Part shown: one piece after another, positions 1-7,554 of the stretch | Numbering within the stretch: the stretch's first letter is position 1 | How the letters are laid out: each line of letters starts with the position of its first letter | NCBI RefSeq assembly: GCF_037095755.1 | Contig: NZ_JBAWKJ010000001.1 | Span: 1,057,001 to 1,121,000 of the forward strand | DNA length: 64,000 nucleotides | Source of the DNA: Sphingopyxis sp. CCNWLW2 | Lineage (GTDB): Bacteria; Pseudomonadota; Alphaproteobacteria; Sphingomonadales; Sphingomonadaceae | Reading direction: 5' to 3' | Position numbers and translations under genes: made by a program | Notes under the pieces: generated by a model | What the model saw: only the letters and a program-made list of their open reading frames with translations | Told to the model about the DNA's origin: nothing | Databases searched by the model: none

Positions 1-1
1 A

Positions 2-403
2 GCCGGCCTCGCGCCCGATGCGGCCGACCGCGCCGATTATTACCGCTGGCTGTTCTTCACTTCGGGGCCCGTCGAACAGGCGATCACCGCCAAGCATTTC
101 GGGCTCGAGCCCGATGCCGACCAGCAACGCATGGCGGGTTTCGGTTCGCTTCCCGCCGCGCTCGACGCGCTCGAAAGCGCCGTCGCGGGCAAGGCGTTCG
201 TCGCGGGCAACCGCTTCAGCGCCGCTGACGTCTATGTCGGCAGCCAGATCGACTGGGGACTGCAGTTCGGCACGATCGCGTCGCGCCCCGCGTTCGAGGC
301 CTATGTCGCCCCCCTGCGGACACGCGCCGCGTACAAGCGTGCCAAGGAGATCGACAACGGCCTGATCGCCGAGATACAGGCGGCGGGCACCGCCCCCGCC
401 TAG
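2..403 (+). CDS. Glutathione S-transferase, C-terminal part (truncated by window start)
   Basis: The frame is open from base 2 and encodes about 133 residues, so the N-terminal thioredoxin-like domain lies outside the window. What remains looks like the all-helical C-terminal domain of a glutathione S-transferase. It has a YYRWLFF helix, an LDALESAV stretch, and the family-typical turn FVAGNRFSAADVYVGS, which corresponds to the N-capping box of GST helix 6 (S/T-x-x-D). The substrate cannot be told from this part. Its TAG stop interlocks with the stop of the convergent gene through a shared CTAG at 400-403. Confidence 0.8.
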   Translation, partial: AGLAPDAADRADYYRWLFFTSGPVEQAITAKHFGLEPDADQQRMAGFGSLPAALDALESAVAGKAFVAGNRFSAADVYVGSQIDWGLQFGTIASRPAFEAYVAPLRTRAAYKRAKEIDNGLIAEIQAAGTAPA

Positions 404-1290
404 GGCAGCGCCTTCAGCAATCCGGCGGCAAACGGCGCGAGCCGCCGGACCTGCGGATCCTGCGATTCGCTGGCCGCGACATAGACGGCATCGCCGAACG
501 CACTGCTGTTATGCACCGCCGCCAATCCCGTTTCGCTGGCATAAGGCGCCTTCCAGCGCGGAGCGTCATCGGGATGGAGCGACCGGAACCATGCCGCCCA
601 AGCGGCATCGTCGATGTCGGCGCGTTTGGCGAGGAAAAGTATCGGGCGCGCGAGCCGCCGCGCCTCGCCATGGACATAGGCGTGCGATCCAGGAGGCGCG
701 ACCTGCGCCGCGATAGCCGCGAGCAACAAGTCAGCATCCGCGCGCGACAAGCGCGGGTTGAGCGCCAGCTGGAGCATAACATCGGCGCCGTGCGCGACGC
801 CATGCCGCCAGCCTTCGCCGGCGATGAAGCCGCGATAGTCGGTGACGCCGCGAAGATATGTCGTCCCGGTTTCGGCGAGTGCGTGAAGTTCGGCCTCGGT
901 CAGAAAGGCCTCGACACGGTCGGCGCGCGCGATCTCGGACAGCGTCAGCGCTGCAAAGGGTCGGCGAAAGCCCGCGGCATCGTCGGGCGCCGAGACCATC
1001 CTCGTCAACACACCGAGCGCGTAGCGCATCTGCGCGGGCGTCAGATATTTGCCGCGCAGCCCTTCGGACCACATGGTGAAAGCGAAATCGTCGCGCATTG
1101 CCGGATCGGGATCGCCGAGGCAGGCGGCAAGGGCGTCCAGATCGGCATTACCCGCTTTCGGGAAGAAGGATGCGGCATGGCCCTTCAGGTCACCAGCGGG
1201 CCGCGCGACGGTACAGACGCCAGTGCTCTCCCCCGCCGCCGGCGCCGTCAGCATCAAGCCGGCCGACGCCAGCACCGCGAACCATTTCAT
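400..1290 (-). CDS. Secreted DUF2785 family protein
   Basis: The protein has 296 residues with a clear signal peptide (MKWFAVLASAGLMLTAPAAG). Its central motif YLRGVTDYRGFIAGEGWRHG followed by VAHGADVM matches what I recall of DUF2785, a helical family of unknown function. I chose the ATG at 1290 because GGGGGATGGG stands just before it; an upstream TTG at 1302 in the same frame lacks a Shine-Dalgarno sequence. The gene converges on the GST gene and lies behind the BI-1 gene, from which it is separated by a terminator. No function can be assigned. Confidence 0.75.
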   Translation of the reverse strand: MKWFAVLASAGLMLTAPAAGESTGVCTVARPAGDLKGHAASFFPKAGNADLDALAACLGDPDPAMRDDFAFTMWSEGLRGKYLTPAQMRYALGVLTRMVSAPDDAAGFRRPFAALTLSEIARADRVEAFLTEAELHALAETGTTYLRGVTDYRGFIAGEGWRHGVAHGADVMLQLALNPRLSRADADLLLAAIAAQVAPPGSHAYVHGEARRLARPILFLAKRADIDDAAWAAWFRSLHPDDAPRWKAPYASETGLAAVHNSSAFGDAVYVAASESQDPQVRRLAPFAAGLLKALP

Positions 1291-1300
1291 CCCATCCCCC

Positions 1301-1337
1301 AAAAAAAGAAAGAGCCCGGCGAATCGCTCCGCCGGGC
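1301..1337 (-). terminator. Rho-independent terminator of the BI-1 gene
   Basis: On the minus strand an 8-bp GC stem (bases 1314-1321 pairing with 1330-1337) with an 8-base loop is followed by a T-rich run (complement of 1301-1313). It lies 29 bp past the stop of the BI-1 gene and just ahead of the start of the DUF2785 gene, so the two genes are probably separate transcripts. Confidence 0.8.
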
Positions 1338-1365
1338 CCGCTTGTTTCGTTCGTCGTCCGTCGGC

Positions 1366-2094
1366 TTATTCGCGGTTGCCCAGCAGGTTGAGCAGGAAGG
1401 TGAACATGTTGACGAAGTCGAGGTAGAGCGTCAGCGCGCCCATGATCACCGACTTGCCGACAAAGTCGGTCCCGCGAACATAGAAATACATGCTCTTGAT
1501 CTTCTGCGTGTCATAGGCGGTGAGGCCCGCGAACAGCAGCACACCGATCACGCTGATCGCGAGGCTGAGCGCGCTCGACTGCACGAACATGTTGATCAGC
1601 ATCGCGACGAGGATACCGACAACACCCATGATCAGGAAGGTGCCGAAACCCGACAAATCCTTCTTGGTCGTATAGCCGTAGAGGCTAAGGCCAAGGAAAG
1701 CCGCCGCGGTCGCGAAGAAGGTGGTCGCGATCGACGATGCCGTAAAGGCGAGGAAGATCGTCGACATCGACAGGCCCATCACCGCGGCATAGACCCAGAA
1801 CAATGTCTGCGCCGCCGTAGTCGACAGCTTGTTGATCCCGAAGCTCAGCACCAGCACGAAGGCCAGCGGCGCGAGCATCACCACCCACATCAGCGGGCTG
1901 CCGATCAGCGACTGGGTAAAGCCGCTGTTGAACGCCAGCATCGCGACGATGCCGGTCAGCAGCACGCCCGAGCCCATATAATTGTAAACCGACAGCATGT
2001 ACGACCGCAGGCCGGCATCGACGGCCTGGTCCATTGCGTTCGCGCCGGCACCAAAACCGGAAGCCGCCATATTGGGGTCGTTCCAATTCGCCAT
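1366..2094 (-). CDS. Bax inhibitor-1 / YccA family integral membrane protein
   Basis: The protein has 242 residues and about seven hydrophobic membrane segments separated by short loops, typical of the bacterial BI-1 (UPF0005) family. The segment YDTQKIKSMYF and the C-terminal LTLYLDFVNMFTFLL are hallmarks; the acidic residues there form the Ca2+/H+-sensitive gate in characterised homologues. Such proteins act in the inner membrane as calcium-leak channels or modulate FtsH-type proteolysis. GGAG stands 8 bases before the ATG at 2094, which I prefer to the ATG at 2100, where the spacing is only 2. It is monocistronic with its own terminator. Confidence 0.9.
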   Translation of the reverse strand: MANWNDPNMAASGFGAGANAMDQAVDAGLRSYMLSVYNYMGSGVLLTGIVAMLAFNSGFTQSLIGSPLMWVVMLAPLAFVLVLSFGINKLSTTAAQTLFWVYAAVMGLSMSTIFLAFTASSIATTFFATAAAFLGLSLYGYTTKKDLSGFGTFLIMGVVGILVAMLINMFVQSSALSLAISVIGVLLFAGLTAYDTQKIKSMYFYVRGTDFVGKSVIMGALTLYLDFVNMFTFLLNLLGNRE

Positions 2095-2252
2095 TGTCAT
2101 TACTCCATCATCGGCCAGCCCATACCGGCCGTAGGCAGCAATATCGGGCGTTTCCCCTCCCGTTTCAAGCGAAACCGGACAAGAGCAATATTATTGCCTC
2201 GCCGTCGGTTAGGGGGTCGCGATCCGAAACTCCGCCCATTATGTTGCCCGCC

Positions 2253-2870
2253 ATGTCCACGCACCGCCTGTTCGTCGCGCTGCGCCCGCCACGCCCGGTC
2301 CGCGACATATTGCTCGCCGCGATGCACGGCATCGCGGGCGCGCGCTGGCAAAATGACGAGCAGCTCCACCTGACCCTGCGTTTCATCGGCGAGGTCGATC
2401 GCCATGCGGCCGAGGATATCGCTGCGGCGCTTGGCGCGCTCCATGCGCCGCGCGTTGCGGCGCGGATTGCGGGCGTCGGCCTGTTCGAACGGCAAGGCCG
2501 GCCCAACATGATCTGGGCCGGGGTCGAGCCGCACGAGCCGCTCGCGGCGCTGCACCGCAAGGTCGACCAGCGCCTCGCGCGCGTCGGCGTCGCGCCCGAA
2601 ACGCGCGCCTTTGTTCCGCATGTCACGCTCGCGCGGCTGAACCGTGGCTCGGGCCCGGTCGCGCCCTTCCTTGCGCTGAACGGCGACCTTGCGAGCCCGG
2701 CGTTCGAATTCAGCCATGTCACGCTGTATGAAAGCGAGCTCGGCCATGGCGGCTCGCGCTATCACCCCGTCGCGCGTTATCCTTTGGGCGGCGAAAATTC
2801 GGCAACGAGCGCCGCCGCGACCGCATCGACATCCTCCCACGTCGCGGCAAAACCGTCGTCTTCGCCATAA
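2253..2870 (+). CDS. thpR: RNA 2',3'-cyclic phosphodiesterase
   Basis: The protein has 205 residues and belongs to the 2H phosphoesterase superfamily (LigT/ThpR), which opens 2',3'-cyclic phosphates on RNA ends. Both catalytic HxTx motifs are present: HLTL at residues 39-42 and HVTL at 123-126. The N-terminus STHRLFVALRPP is typical. The family is usually about 180 residues; here a low-complexity Ser/Ala tail extends over the 3' end of the convergent phosphatase gene, giving about 94 bp of antisense overlap. It is divergent from the BI-1 gene. Confidence 0.88.
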   Translation: MSTHRLFVALRPPRPVRDILLAAMHGIAGARWQNDEQLHLTLRFIGEVDRHAAEDIAAALGALHAPRVAARIAGVGLFERQGRPNMIWAGVEPHEPLAALHRKVDQRLARVGVAPETRAFVPHVTLARLNRGSGPVAPFLALNGDLASPAFEFSHVTLYESELGHGGSRYHPVARYPLGGENSATSAAATASTSSHVAAKPSSSP

Positions 2871-3277
2871 TAGGGATCGGTGACGCCCTCGCCGCCGCGA
2901 CCGGGCAGAAGGTCGAGCATCAGCCGGAGGTCTGCGGTCGCGTCGGGCGGCCGGATCGCGCGGGCGTCGCGCAAATTGCTCGCATCGGCGGCGAGGATCA
3001 GGTCGAAATCATAGAAATCGGCGCGGCGGAGCTGGCGGCCGCGCAGCGCCGAAATGTCGACGCCGCGGCGGCGCGCTTCGGCCTGCGCACGCGCATCGGG
3101 GGCGCGGCCGATGTGCCAGTCGCCGGTGCCCGCCGAATCGAGCGTGGCGTCGATGCCCGCGCGGGCAAAGGCCGCGCGCGCGGCGCCCTCGGCCAATGGC
3201 GAGCGGCAGATATTGCCGAGGCAGAGGAAGAGGATCGCGGGCCCCGCAATTTGTCTATCGTTGCGCATATCGACCAT
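2777..3277 (-). CDS. Low-molecular-weight protein-tyrosine phosphatase
   Basis: The protein has 166 residues. The P-loop CLGNICRSP gives the C-X5-R-S signature (Cys19, Arg25) near the N-terminus, and the general-acid motif DPYY is present near the C-terminus, so the active site is complete. Such enzymes dephosphorylate tyrosine kinases of exopolysaccharide systems or small substrates. Three ATGs are in frame (3286, 3277, 3268); 3277 follows GGAGAAC. The 3' end overlaps thpR on the other strand. It is divergent from an MFS transporter across a palindrome. Confidence 0.88.
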   Translation of the reverse strand: MVDMRNDRQIAGPAILFLCLGNICRSPLAEGAARAAFARAGIDATLDSAGTGDWHIGRAPDARAQAEARRRGVDISALRGRQLRRADFYDFDLILAADASNLRDARAIRPPDATADLRLMLDLLPGRGGEGVTDPYYGEDDGFAATWEDVDAVAAALVAEFSPPKG

Positions 3278-3287
3278 GTTCTCCATA

Positions 3288-3309
3288 AAGTTGAACCGAC
3301 TTTCAACTT
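3288..3309. promoter_or_regulatory. Palindromic operator candidate between phosphatase and MFS genes
   Basis: AAGTTGAA and TTCAACTT form a perfect 8-bp inverted repeat around a 6-base spacer. It lies in the 98-bp divergent intergenic region, immediately upstream of the phosphatase start, in lower-GC sequence than its surroundings. The symmetric 22-bp shape fits a dimeric repressor site. No regulator gene is adjacent, so the protein that binds is unknown. Confidence 0.45.
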
Positions 3310-3375
3310 GCGCCTTCGTCCGGCTCTGCTAGCCATGAGCCACAACAGATAATGGGTCAGGGAGAGGGTTGCCAG

Positions 3376-4974
3376 ATGGCCGAGACCGCCAGCGAGAATG
3401 TCACGTCCGACGCGCCGGTTCCGGCCGAACCGAAAGCCACCGGATATAGCTGGTACGTCCTGTCGGTGCTCGTCGTCGTCTATATCCTCAATTTCATCGA
3501 CCGGCAGATCATCAGCATCCTCGCGGTCGATATCAAGGCCGACCTCGGCCTGACCGATGGCGACATGGGCTTCCTCGGCGGCGCGGCTTTCGCGGTTTTC
3601 TATGCGCTGTTCGGAATTCCGCTCGGGCGCCTTGCCGACAATTGGAACCGTGTGAAGTTGCTGTCGATCGGGCTGACCCTGTGGTCGGCGATGACCGCGG
3701 CATCGGGCTTTGCCTACAACCAGCTCAGCCTGACGTTTGCGCGCATGGGCGTAGGCGTCGGCGAGGCGACGGCGAGCCCGACCGCCTATTCGCTGATCTC
3801 GGACTATTTCCCGAAGCGGCAGAAAGCGACCGCGCTCGCGATCTATTCGTCGGGTCTCTACCTCGGCGGCGGCGTGTCACTGTTCATCGGCGCGCTGATC
3901 GTCGAGGCATGGAACCGGAATTTCCCTGCGGGCGGGCCGATGGGGCTGGTCGGCTGGCAAGCGGCGTTCCTCGCGGTCGGCATCCCCGGCCTGCTCCTCG
4001 CGCTCTGGGTCGCCAGCCTGCGCGAACCGGTGCGCGGCGCGATGGACGGCGTCGCGAGCCCGGGCTGCCCGAGCCCCTTTCGCGAGTTCGGCAAGGATCT
4101 GTCGATGATCGTGCCGCCGCTGACGCTGTGGGGCGCCGCAAAACGCGGCCCTGCGGCGCTGGCGATCAACATCGGCTTTGCCGCCGCGATCGCGGCCTTT
4201 GCCTGGTGGATGATCCGCCTGACGGGCAATTTCCCGCAATGGACGGCGGTGGCGCTCGGCTATTATGCGGTCTTTTCGTGGGCGAGCGCGCTGCGCGCAC
4301 ATGACCCCGCGACCTTCAAGCTGATCTGGGGCACCCCGGCGTTCATCTGCACGACGCTCGGTTACGGTCTCGTCAGCCTCGCCGCCTATGCGCTCGCCTT
4401 CTGGTCGGCGCCCTATGCCGAAATCGTGCTGGGCCTGCCCAAGCAGGAACTCGCCTTCATCCTCGGCGCGAACGGCGCGGTCGCCGGTTTCGTCGGCGTG
4501 ATTCTCGGCGGCCGCCTCGCCGATCATCTGCGGTCGAAAAATCCGGCGGGCCGCGTCCTGATGATCATCTTCGGCGTCGTCGCCCCGATCATCCCGATCT
4601 GGATCGGCTACACGACCGAGAATTCGACGCTCTTCTATGTCATGAACTTCCTCGCCGGCATGCTTGGTGCGGCGGCTCTGGGTGCGGCTGCGGCGACGAC
4701 GCAGGATCTGGTGCTGCCGCGGATGCGCGGCACCGCGACCGCGGCCTTTTTCCTCGGCACGACGCTCGTCGGCCTGTCGTTCGGCCCCTATATGGTCGGG
4801 CAGATTTCGGATCTGGCGGGGACGATCGTCGACGGCAAACCGGTCGGCGATCTGCGCACGGGCATCTTGTCGCTGATCGGCGTCGCGCCGATCGCGCTTG
4901 GCCTGCTGCTCTATGCCTATCGCGCGGTGCCAGCGGCCGAAGCGACGATCGCCGAACGCGCGGCGGGCGCCTGA
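3376..4974 (+). CDS. Spinster-type MFS transporter
   Basis: The protein has 532 residues with about twelve predicted membrane helices. The first helix carries YILNFIDRQIISILA, the family-typical N(F/Y)xDR signature, and loop 2-3 has the MFS motif GRLADNWNR. Sphingomonads carry many such Spinster-like carriers for unknown organic substrates. The ATG at 3376 is preceded by GGGAGAGGG at a good distance; another ATG at 3352 lies upstream. The gene stands alone and diverges from the phosphatase. The long segment between helices 6 and 7 is usual for this subfamily. Confidence 0.88.
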   Translation: MAETASENVTSDAPVPAEPKATGYSWYVLSVLVVVYILNFIDRQIISILAVDIKADLGLTDGDMGFLGGAAFAVFYALFGIPLGRLADNWNRVKLLSIGLTLWSAMTAASGFAYNQLSLTFARMGVGVGEATASPTAYSLISDYFPKRQKATALAIYSSGLYLGGGVSLFIGALIVEAWNRNFPAGGPMGLVGWQAAFLAVGIPGLLLALWVASLREPVRGAMDGVASPGCPSPFREFGKDLSMIVPPLTLWGAAKRGPAALAINIGFAAAIAAFAWWMIRLTGNFPQWTAVALGYYAVFSWASALRAHDPATFKLIWGTPAFICTTLGYGLVSLAAYALAFWSAPYAEIVLGLPKQELAFILGANGAVAGFVGVILGGRLADHLRSKNPAGRVLMIIFGVVAPIIPIWIGYTTENSTLFYVMNFLAGMLGAAALGAAAATTQDLVLPRMRGTATAAFFLGTTLVGLSFGPYMVGQISDLAGTIVDGKPVGDLRTGILSLIGVAPIALGLLLYAYRAVPAAEATIAERAAGA

Positions 4975-5024
4975 CCCTTCGGTCGAGACGCCCGCCTGAT
5001 AGTCGATCGAGGTTCGAGATCCGC

Positions 5025-5053
5025 CTCCGTCGGCTCCCGTGGGAGCAACGGAG
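5025..5053. terminator. Hairpin between convergent MFS and sodC genes
   Basis: CTCCGT/ACGGAG encloses CTCCC/GGGAG, forming a nested stem in the 91-bp gap between two convergent genes. No T-run follows on either strand, so intrinsic termination is uncertain; the position fits a bidirectional terminator. Confidence 0.35.
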
Positions 5054-5065
5054 CGAAAGCGGAGC

Positions 5066-5638
5066 TTACTTCGCTGCTTCTTTGACGATCACGCCGCACG
5101 CGACGCGCCCGCCGCTGTTGCCGCTGGGGTCGGTCTTGTAATCGTCGGGACCGGCGTGGATCACGAATGCCGCGCCGTCGGCGTCGAGCAGCGCGCCATC
5201 GCCCTCGAAACGCGAGCCGACGAGGCGCAGCGTCGCGCGGCCGATCTGGTCGGGCTCGATCACGAGGTTGGGCAGGTCGCCATGGTGCGCGCCCATCGGA
5301 TTGTCGCGGCCGTGCTGGGCGCCCGTCGGGTTCCAGTGCGGACCCGCGCTCGCGAAATCGGGCGCATTGCACTGCCCGACGGCATGGACGTGCATGCCGT
5401 AAGTGCCCGGCGCGAAGCCGCGCGCAACGAGTTCGACGCGCAGGCCGGTCGTGTCGCGATAGATGTCCGCACGGCCGCGGTCGGCGCCCTTATTGTCGTA
5501 AAGCTGGGCATAGGCGTCGGCGGGGGGCAGCGTCGTCGTCGCTTTCTTGCCCATCCCGGCGCAGCCGGCGAGCGCGAGCGCCCCGAAGACAACGGCCCCC
5601 TGGACCATGATCTGTTTACGGTGCGAACCCATCGTCAT
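5066..5638 (-). CDS. sodC: Cu/Zn superoxide dismutase, lipoprotein
   Basis: The protein has 190 residues. A lipobox LAGC places the acylated cysteine at residue 26, so this is probably a periplasmic lipoprotein. Metal ligands are recognisable: His83 and His85 in HVH, His101 in GPHWNP, His110, His119 and Asp122 in HHGDLPN, and His161 in HAGPDDY. Cys90 and Cys181 can form the family disulfide. The C-terminal GNSGGRVACGVI is the SodC signature. It converts superoxide to peroxide and oxygen. The ATG at 5638 follows GGGAGCAGCAAG. Confidence 0.93.
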   Translation of the reverse strand: MTMGSHRKQIMVQGAVVFGALALAGCAGMGKKATTTLPPADAYAQLYDNKGADRGRADIYRDTTGLRVELVARGFAPGTYGMHVHAVGQCNAPDFASAGPHWNPTGAQHGRDNPMGAHHGDLPNLVIEPDQIGRATLRLVGSRFEGDGALLDADGAAFVIHAGPDDYKTDPSGNSGGRVACGVIVKEAAK

Positions 5639-5778
5639 CTTGCTGCTCCCTTTGATCCGGATCGGAATCAGAACGTCGTCACGGCGCGTTTCGATCCCGC
5701 TGCGCCGGTGATGCCCGCAATTGCCGCGAGTTCCAAGGGGATAAGTCGGCTTTGGGGTAGGAAGCGGGCAGGCAGCTA

Positions 5779-6246
5779 TTAACCCGTGTGTAGAGAATTA
5801 GGACGGGGTCGCTTGATCCCCGCCGCAGCGCCGCCAATCAAGCCTAGTGCCAAAAACAATAACGGGAAAACAGGAACATTGCCTGGGCCGCCAAAATCCC
5901 AGAATAGAAGTATGAGAGGAAAAGTGAATATCGGACCAAAAATTGACCAGCAAAAAACATTATCGACGCACGGGGCTTGCCGTGAAAGCCATGACATCAG
6001 GAACACATGAGCACACGAAATGGGAAAAGCAAACGCTGCGCCCACTATGAAGGTACCGGGCAGGAAGAGAACAAGCGATCCCAGCGAGCCAAATTTGTCA
6101 AACTCGACATTATTTGAAGCCGCCAGCATGAGAAATGTGAGAATAGCTGCTGCGCCTATCACCAGAGGCGCCAAGGCACCTGCTATGAACGCAGGAAACC
6201 TTGATTGACGAGGGCTGATAGCGTGTGCCTCTCCTGTGCTCTGCAT
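5779..6246 (-). CDS. Hypothetical four-helix membrane protein
   Basis: The protein has 155 residues with about four hydrophobic segments and no family I recognise. Base composition is visibly more AT-rich than the neighbours and rarer codons are used, which suggests recent acquisition. No convincing Shine-Dalgarno precedes the ATG at 6246. It lies between sodC and the TonB operon, all on the minus strand, but a terminator separates it from the upstream operon. Confidence 0.6.
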   Translation of the reverse strand: MQSTGEAHAISPRQSRFPAFIAGALAPLVIGAAAILTFLMLAASNNVEFDKFGSLGSLVLFLPGTFIVGAAFAFPISCAHVFLMSWLSRQAPCVDNVFCWSIFGPIFTFPLILLFWDFGGPGNVPVFPLLFLALGLIGGAAAGIKRPRPNSLHTG

Positions 6247-6382
6247 GGGTTATTCCGCTCTTATTATGCGCCTTCAGGAAACATGGCGATACCATAAGCA
6301 TGTCAGAAAATGGCACTCAAGTAGCAAGATTTATGACCAAAATTGGTCGTCTTCGGCCATTCGACCCCGATCGGCCGGGCGC

Positions 6383-6413
6383 AAAAAAAGGGCCGCGAAT
6401 TGCTTCGCGGCCC
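6383..6413 (-). terminator. Rho-independent terminator of the TonB operon
   Basis: A perfect 10-bp stem (6390-6399 with 6404-6413) and a four-base loop are followed on the minus strand by seven Ts (complement of 6383-6389). It lies 32 bp past the stop of the last exbD, closing the tonB-exbB-exbD-exbD transcript. A short T-run on the plus-strand side gives it some bidirectional character. Confidence 0.9.
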
Positions 6414-6444
6414 CATATTTTTGCCTGACGGCCCTGATCGACGA

Positions 6445-6870
6445 TCAGAAGACGCGGGCGTATTGCTCGTTGCCGACGAAGCCCAGCTTGCCGACGCCGC
6501 TGCGCTTGATCACCGCCATGACATTGTCGACGACGATATAGCGTGCATAGGGGTCGGGCTGAACCTGCAGCTCGGGTTCGACCGGCAGTGCCTTGGTCTG
6601 TTCCAGATAGTTCGCCAGCTGAGCGAGGTCGACCGGCGAACCGTTCCAGGTGATCGTTCCCGCGGGATCGATCATCACCTTGTTCTTTTCGGGGTCGACA
6701 TTGCTCTGGCTGTCGGTCGGGACCGGCAGGTCGATCTTCACCGCGTGGGTCTGGACCGGGATGGTGATGATGAACATGATGAGGAGCACGAGCATGACGT
6801 CGATCAACGGCGTCGTGTTCATGTCCATCATCGGTTCATTTTCGTCCCGATCTCCAACTGCCATGGACAT
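6445..6870 (-). CDS. exbD: ExbD/TolR family biopolymer transport protein (second copy)
   Basis: The protein has 141 residues. It has one N-terminal membrane helix starting in MNTTPLIDVMLVLLIMF, where Asp24 is the conserved protonatable residue of ExbD/TolR, followed by a periplasmic domain. It works with ExbB to couple proton flow to TonB. It follows another exbD by 35 bp and is shorter than it. Two non-identical ExbD proteins in one operon suggest a heterodimeric or alternative rotor shaft. It ends the operon before a strong terminator. Confidence 0.92.
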   Translation of the reverse strand: MSMAVGDRDENEPMMDMNTTPLIDVMLVLLIMFIITIPVQTHAVKIDLPVPTDSQSNVDPEKNKVMIDPAGTITWNGSPVDLAQLANYLEQTKALPVEPELQVQPDPYARYIVVDNVMAVIKRSGVGKLGFVGNEQYARVF

Positions 6871-6905
6871 GCGATTATTCCTTCGTTCCTAAACGGAGCG
6901 CGCCC

Positions 6906-7427
6906 TTACAGGCGGCCCACCGTACCCGAACCAGGAGCCGGTTCCGAAATGAACCCGATCTTCTGGAAGCCGGCATATTGCATCGTGTAGATCACGCCAC
7001 CGATGCACTGGTACGGCGTGTTGACGTCGCCGCGGATGTGCACTTCGGGGAAGTTTTCCTCGGTGATATTCTGCGGACCGCCGATATCTTCGAGCAGCTG
7101 CTCGAGCTTCTTTTGTCCACGTTCCAGCAACTGCTTGGAATCCACCGGGGTCTGGCCCCAATATACTTCACACGCCGTGCTCTCGGGGTTGGGCTCGCCA
7201 TCGCCGTCGGTATCAGCCGAACGGATCGAAAGCAGCACATTCTCAGGCTTCGTCGTCGTCACCTCAAACGCCACGTCGGGCAGTTTCAGGTTCACCGTCT
7301 CCAACACCACGGGAACCGTGATGAGGAAGATGATGAGCAACACAAGCATGATGTCCACGAGCGGAGTCGTGTTGATTTCGGACATTGGGGCTTCTTCGCC
7401 GCCCTTGTCGCCTACACTCATCGCCAT
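6906..7427 (-). CDS. exbD: ExbD/TolR family biopolymer transport protein (first copy)
   Basis: The protein has 173 residues. Like its neighbour it starts with a short cytoplasmic tail, then INTTPLVDIMLVLLIIF with the conserved Asp25, then a periplasmic domain of about 120 residues. That domain has an acidic insertion (DTDGDGEPNPEST) and two cysteines absent from the shorter copy. It is separated from exbB by 127 bp holding a strong hairpin, so its translation and abundance may be set apart from exbB. Confidence 0.92.
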   Translation of the reverse strand: MAMSVGDKGGEEAPMSEINTTPLVDIMLVLLIIFLITVPVVLETVNLKLPDVAFEVTTTKPENVLLSIRSADTDGDGEPNPESTACEVYWGQTPVDSKQLLERGQKKLEQLLEDIGGPQNITEENFPEVHIRGDVNTPYQCIGGVIYTMQYAGFQKIGFISEPAPGSGTVGRL

Positions 7428-7507
7428 AGGATTAGCATCCTGTCACAAAATTTCTGTCACGGACATCGGGACGGCGTGCCTTGAGCCCGCCTTCCCTGTC
7501 CAGCGGA

Positions 7508-7540
7508 CCCCGCCTTTCGCCACGCGGCGACAAGGCGGGG
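7508..7540. repeat. Nested palindrome between exbB and exbD
   Basis: CCCCGCCTT (7508-7516) pairs with AAGGCGGGG (7532-7540), and inside it TCGCC pairs with GGCGA around a four-base loop, giving a 14-bp stem with one bulge. No T-run follows. It resembles the single-copy palindromes common between sphingomonad genes and may protect the 3' end of exbB mRNA. Confidence 0.75.
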
Positions 7541-7554
7541 ATCCAGGAGACCAA

